Below are positions 61,190-64,000 of a DNA stretch of 64,000 bases, in pieces. The notes under the pieces were generated by a model that saw only the letters and a program-made list of their open reading frames with translations, did no database searches and was not told the DNA's origin. Origin of the DNA: Geomonas sp. RF6 (GTDB lineage: Bacteria; Desulfobacterota; Desulfuromonadia; Geobacterales; Geobacteraceae); contig NZ_CP087999.1 of assembly GCF_021044625.1 (NCBI RefSeq), positions 823,001 through 887,000 of the forward strand, in the 5' to 3' direction. Positions within the stretch are counted from its first letter, which is position 1, and each line of letters starts with the position of its first letter. A program made the position numbers and the translations under genes.

Positions 61190-62040
61190 TTGACTTTCCG
61201 GTACACGGTGGGAAAGACGCTGACCAGCGGGACGTCGAGGCCGGAGAGGGTCTCCGAGTGCCCCATGAAGATGAAGGCACCCGGCTTCATGTAGCGGTGG
61301 AAGCGCTGCAGGAGCTTCTCCTGCGTCGGGCGGTCGAAGTAGATGATCACGTTGCGGCAGAAGATGACGTCGAGCGGCTCGCGGATCCCGAAGTCGTCGT
61401 CCATGAAGTTCAGGCGCCGGAAGAAGACCTTGCGGCGCAGCTCCGGTGCGATGCGCACCAGCGGGTTCGCGCGGTCCTTGCTCTTCAGGAGGTACTTCTT
61501 CTTCAGCGCCAGCGGGACCGGGTCGACGAGCGCCTCCGCGTAGGTGGCGTTGCGCGCGCGGTCCAGCACCCTCGTGGAGATGTCGGTCGCCAGAATCCGG
61601 AAGTCGAAGTCCGGGTGCTTCTCCGCGAACTCGGAGAGGACCATCGCCAGGGTGTACGGCTCCTCCCCGGTGGAGCACCCTGCACTCCAGATGGAGAAGG
61701 TCCCCCCGCCGCTGCGGCGCAGCCAGTCCGGGAGTACCTTCTCGGTCAGGAAATCGAAGTGGTCCGGCTCGCGAAAGAAGTCGGTCTTGTTGGTGGTGAC
61801 GAGGTCGATCATCGGCACGAGCTCCTGCTCGAGACCGTCGGCGGAGAAGAGGTAGTCGCAGTAGTCGGAAAACTTCTTCATGCCGAGCGCCCGCAGCCTC
61901 TTTTGCAGGCGCGACTCCAGCATCGTCTTCTTCACGTCCGGCATCTTTATGCCGCACTTCTCGTAGATGAACGCGCTCAGCCGGTTGAAGTCCCGCAGCG
62001 TAAGGGCCGCCGCGGAGTCGATGGAAGATGACGAATCCAC
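61186..62040 (-). CDS. cheR: Chemotaxis protein methyltransferase CheR
   Basis: 284 residues. N-terminal helical domain (FNRLSAFIYEKCGIKMPDVKK), then the SAM domain: TTNKTDFFREPDHF, IWSAGCSTGEEPYTLAMVL (SAM-binding), DISTRVLDRARNATY, LDVIFCRNVIIYFDRPTQ, and FMGHSETLSG. It methylates chemoreceptor glutamates. Start is a GTG at 62040, eight bases after GGGAGG and sharing one base with the cheA stop. Confidence 0.95.
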   Translation of the reverse strand: MDSSSSIDSAAALTLRDFNRLSAFIYEKCGIKMPDVKKTMLESRLQKRLRALGMKKFSDYCDYLFSADGLEQELVPMIDLVTTNKTDFFREPDHFDFLTEKVLPDWLRRSGGGTFSIWSAGCSTGEEPYTLAMVLSEFAEKHPDFDFRILATDISTRVLDRARNATYAEALVDPVPLALKKKYLLKSKDRANPLVRIAPELRRKVFFRRLNFMDDDFGIREPLDVIFCRNVIIYFDRPTQEKLLQRFHRYMKPGAFIFMGHSETLSGLDVPLVSVFPTVYRKVK

Positions 62041-64000
62041 TAGTGCGCCTCCCTCTCGACCGACTGGATCAGGTGCTGGATGTCCAGGATGAGCGCCACC
62101 GAGCCGTCGCCGAGGATCGTCGCGCCGGAGATCCCCTCGATGTTCTTGTAGGCGCGCCCGAGCGACTTGATGACCGTCTGGTGCTCCCCTATGACGTGGT
62201 CCACCACGAAGCCGACGCGGGCCCCCTCCACCTCGGTGATGACGATCTGCTCGATCTCCGGCGGCTCGCCGGAGATCCCGAAGCGCTCCCTGAGCGGGAT
62301 GTAGGGGACGAGGTGGTCGCGTACGTTCGCGAGATTGCGTCCGTGAGCCCGTGCCACGTCCTCGCGGGTGAGTTCCACGCACTCGTTCACGAGAGCGAGC
62401 GGCAGCATGAAGGAGTCGCCGCCGATCTTCACGAGGAGGCTCTCGATGATCGCCAGGGTGAGCGGTATGCGCACCGTGATGCGGGTCCCCTCGCCGCGGC
62501 TGCTCGAGACATCGATGGAGCCGCGCAGCGCTTCTATGGCGCGCTTCACCACGTCCATGCCGACCCCGCGCCCGGAGACGCTGGAGAGCTTCTTCGCGGT
62601 GGAGAAGCCGGGGGCGAAGATCAGGTTGAAGAGTTCCTTCTCCGAGAGCTCCGCAGCCGCGGGGATGATCCCCTTCTCGACCGCCTTCGCCCGGATCGCC
62701 TCCTTGTCGAGCCCCGCCCCGTCATCCTTGATGGTGATGAGGACGCTGTCTCCGGAGTGGACCGCGGCAAGGTGCACCGTGCCGTGGCGCGGTTTCCCTG
62801 CGGCGACCCTTGCCTCCGGGAGCTCGATGCCGTGGTCGATGCTGTTTCTGATCAGGTGCACGAGGGGGTCGTTCAGCTTCTCGATGACGGTCTTGTCGAG
62901 CTCCGTCTCCGCCCCGTCGGTGGTCATCTCGATCTCTTTTCCGAGCTCGGAGGAGAGGTCGCGCACCAGCCTCTTGAACTTGGAGAAGGTGCTCCCGATC
63001 GGGAGCATGCGGATATTGAGCGCGCTGTCGCGCAGCTCGCTGGTGAGGCGCTCCACCTCTTCGGCGATCGCCGAGAGTTCCACGTCGTCCCGCTCGATCG
63101 CCGTCTGGGAGAGGCGCGCCTGCACCGTCACGAGCTCACCGACGAGGTTCACGAGGACGTCGAGCCTCTCCGCGGGGACACGGATGCTTGTCGCCGCCTC
63201 CTGGCTCTGCTTCTCCTGGCGCACCTCCTTTATGTGGCGCTGCTCCACGAGAGCGGACTGCACCTTCGCCTCCGGGATGATCCCCTGGCTGACGGCGAGC
63301 TCGCCGAAGCGCTTCTGCTGGCCAAGAACCTCCGCCATCGCCTCCGCGGTTATGTCGCCGCGCTCCACGAGGATCTCGCCGAGCTTCTTGTACCCGTCGT
63401 CCGCGACCGAGGCGCCGTGATCGGCAATCTCCTCGATCCTGATCTCGCAGTCGTCCTCCACGAAGATGAAGACGTCGCGAATGGCGTTCACCCCCTGGTC
63501 GGTGGTGAGTACGATGTCCCAGTAGACGTAGCACCCCTCCGGGTTCATCCCCTCCAGCGGCGGGAATCCCTTGCTCTGGGCGGTGATGCTGCAGGTGCCC
63601 ATTTCACGGAGCTCGTTCAGGAGGTGCAGCGGGTTCGTGCCGCACGCCATGATCTCTGCCACCGGGGCGAAGCGGATCCGGTAGGTCGCAAGGGTAGCCC
63701 GCTCCGGCTGCGCCTTCGGCTCGTGGACCTGCGGCTGCTCGTCGCCGTGCGGCGCGAGCTCGCGCAGCCCCGCGATGATCTGGCAGCTCACGCTCTCCTC
63801 CGGGAGGTCCCCCCGCTCGGCAGCATCGAGCATCGCCTTTATCTGGTCGCGCGCCGCCAGCGTCAGGTTCACCAGTTTCTTGGTGACCTTCAGCCGTCCG
63901 TTGCGCACCATGTCGAAAACGGTCTCCACCTCGTGGGTGAAGGCCGCGATGTCGTCAAAGCCGAACATCGCGCCGCTCCCCTTGATGGTGTGCATGGCGC
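62040..64000 (-). CDS. cheA: Chemotaxis histidine kinase CheA (5' end outside window)
   Basis: About 653 residues visible, running off the right edge. It begins in the P1/Hpt domain (HTIKGSGAMFGF, phospho-acceptor His at ~63992), then a region with HAMP-like or CheY-binding content, followed by two 24-residue MshEN-type motifs (63237-63392): KLGEILVERG...LGQQ and RFGELAVSQG...LVEQ. Dimerisation P3 (PAERLDVLVNLVGELVTVQARL), ATPase P4 (LVHLIRNSIDHGIE, IKDDGAGLD, GFSTAKKLSSVSGRGVGMDVV) and CheW-like P5 follow. The 3' end overlaps cheR by one base. Conventional kinase function is clear; the MshEN part is unusual. Confidence 0.95.
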   Translation of the reverse strand, partial: AMHTIKGSGAMFGFDDIAAFTHEVETVFDMVRNGRLKVTKKLVNLTLAARDQIKAMLDAAERGDLPEESVSCQIIAGLRELAPHGDEQPQVHEPKAQPERATLATYRIRFAPVAEIMACGTNPLHLLNELREMGTCSITAQSKGFPPLEGMNPEGCYVYWDIVLTTDQGVNAIRDVFIFVEDDCEIRIEEIADHGASVADDGYKKLGEILVERGDITAEAMAEVLGQQKRFGELAVSQGIIPEAKVQSALVEQRHIKEVRQEKQSQEAATSIRVPAERLDVLVNLVGELVTVQARLSQTAIERDDVELSAIAEEVERLTSELRDSALNIRMLPIGSTFSKFKRLVRDLSSELGKEIEMTTDGAETELDKTVIEKLNDPLVHLIRNSIDHGIELPEARVAAGKPRHGTVHLAAVHSGDSVLITIKDDGAGLDKEAIRAKAVEKGIIPAAAELSEKELFNLIFAPGFSTAKKLSSVSGRGVGMDVVKRAIEALRGSIDVSSSRGEGTRITVRIPLTLAIIESLLVKIGGDSFMLPLALVNECVELTREDVARAHGRNLANVRDHLVPYIPLRERFGISGEPPEIEQIVITEVEGARVGFVVDHVIGEHQTVIKSLGRAYKNIEGISGATILGDGSVALILDIQHLIQSVEREAH

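Overview
The window is about 64 kb of GC-rich bacterial chromosome. It is cut at both ends: mtnP runs off the left and cheA off the right. The gene content points to a Geobacteraceae-type member of the Desulfuromonadia (Geobacter, Geomonas or a relative). The main clue is a citrate synthase whose length and catalytic spacing (His271, His319, Asp374) match the eukaryotic-type enzyme described in Geobacter. Supporting clues are the kdsB-pyrG-kdsA-kdsD-kdsC order and the many two-component proteins. This assignment is inference; no rRNA or tRNA gene was seen.

Layout. 0-6.7 kb: housekeeping genes (mtnP, rlmN, ndk, a small Ala/Pro lipoprotein, an AMMECR1 protein, citrate synthase, an M24 peptidase). 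7.5-15 kb: a complete phosphate module, phoB-phoR followed by pstS-pstC-pstA-pstB-phoU, with 11-bp-spaced repeats that look like PhoB sites. 15-23.7 kb: a 2-hydroxyacid dehydrogenase, a DUF502 membrane protein, a carboxy-terminal protease, miaA, a glycosyltransferase-like protein, cysE and mtaB. A striking array of five REP-like units lies between the protease gene and miaA. 23.9-31.4 kb: two histidine kinases and a lone receiver, a probable DUF6178 protein, a Cys-cluster protein and a GspB/ExeA-like pair.

31.5-52.3 kb is a surface-polysaccharide locus of the Wzx/Wzy type, transcribed leftward throughout. It begins with a CDP-3,6-dideoxyhexose pathway: cytidylyltransferase, CDP-glucose 4,6-dehydratase, a PMP/iron-sulfur 3-dehydratase, an NAD-dependent reductase/epimerase and a thiamine-diphosphate enzyme resembling YerE. 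Together these suggest a branched, yersiniose-like sugar. An FkbM methyltransferase, a GT10 fucosyltransferase-like enzyme, flippase, polymerase and five GT2 enzymes follow. The locus ends with a QuiNAc/FucNAc-type set (WbpV-like reductase, small phosphoglycosyl transferase, WbpM/FlaA1-like dehydratase) and a Wzi-like outer-membrane protein. Within it, the 3-dehydratase carries an N-terminal PemK/MazF-like toxin-fold domain, and the preceding dehydratase carries an unexplained 58-residue tail that could be the remnant antitoxin. I consider this the most unusual object in the window.

52.8-58 kb: the CMP-KDO operon with CTP synthase in the middle; it supplies CTP for both KDO and the CDP-sugar pathway. 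58.2-64 kb: an EAL-like/HDOD protein and the chemotaxis genes cheA-cheR-cheD-cheB. CheA carries two 24-residue MshEN-like motifs, raising the possibility of c-di-GMP input.

Three dispersed repeat families recur: REP-like elements (GTAGGCCGGAATAAGC), G/C-rich composite inverted repeats (ACGTCCCTCCCC...), and ATCTGCG-type repeats. Members of the second family lie inside two coding sequences and appear to be translated.
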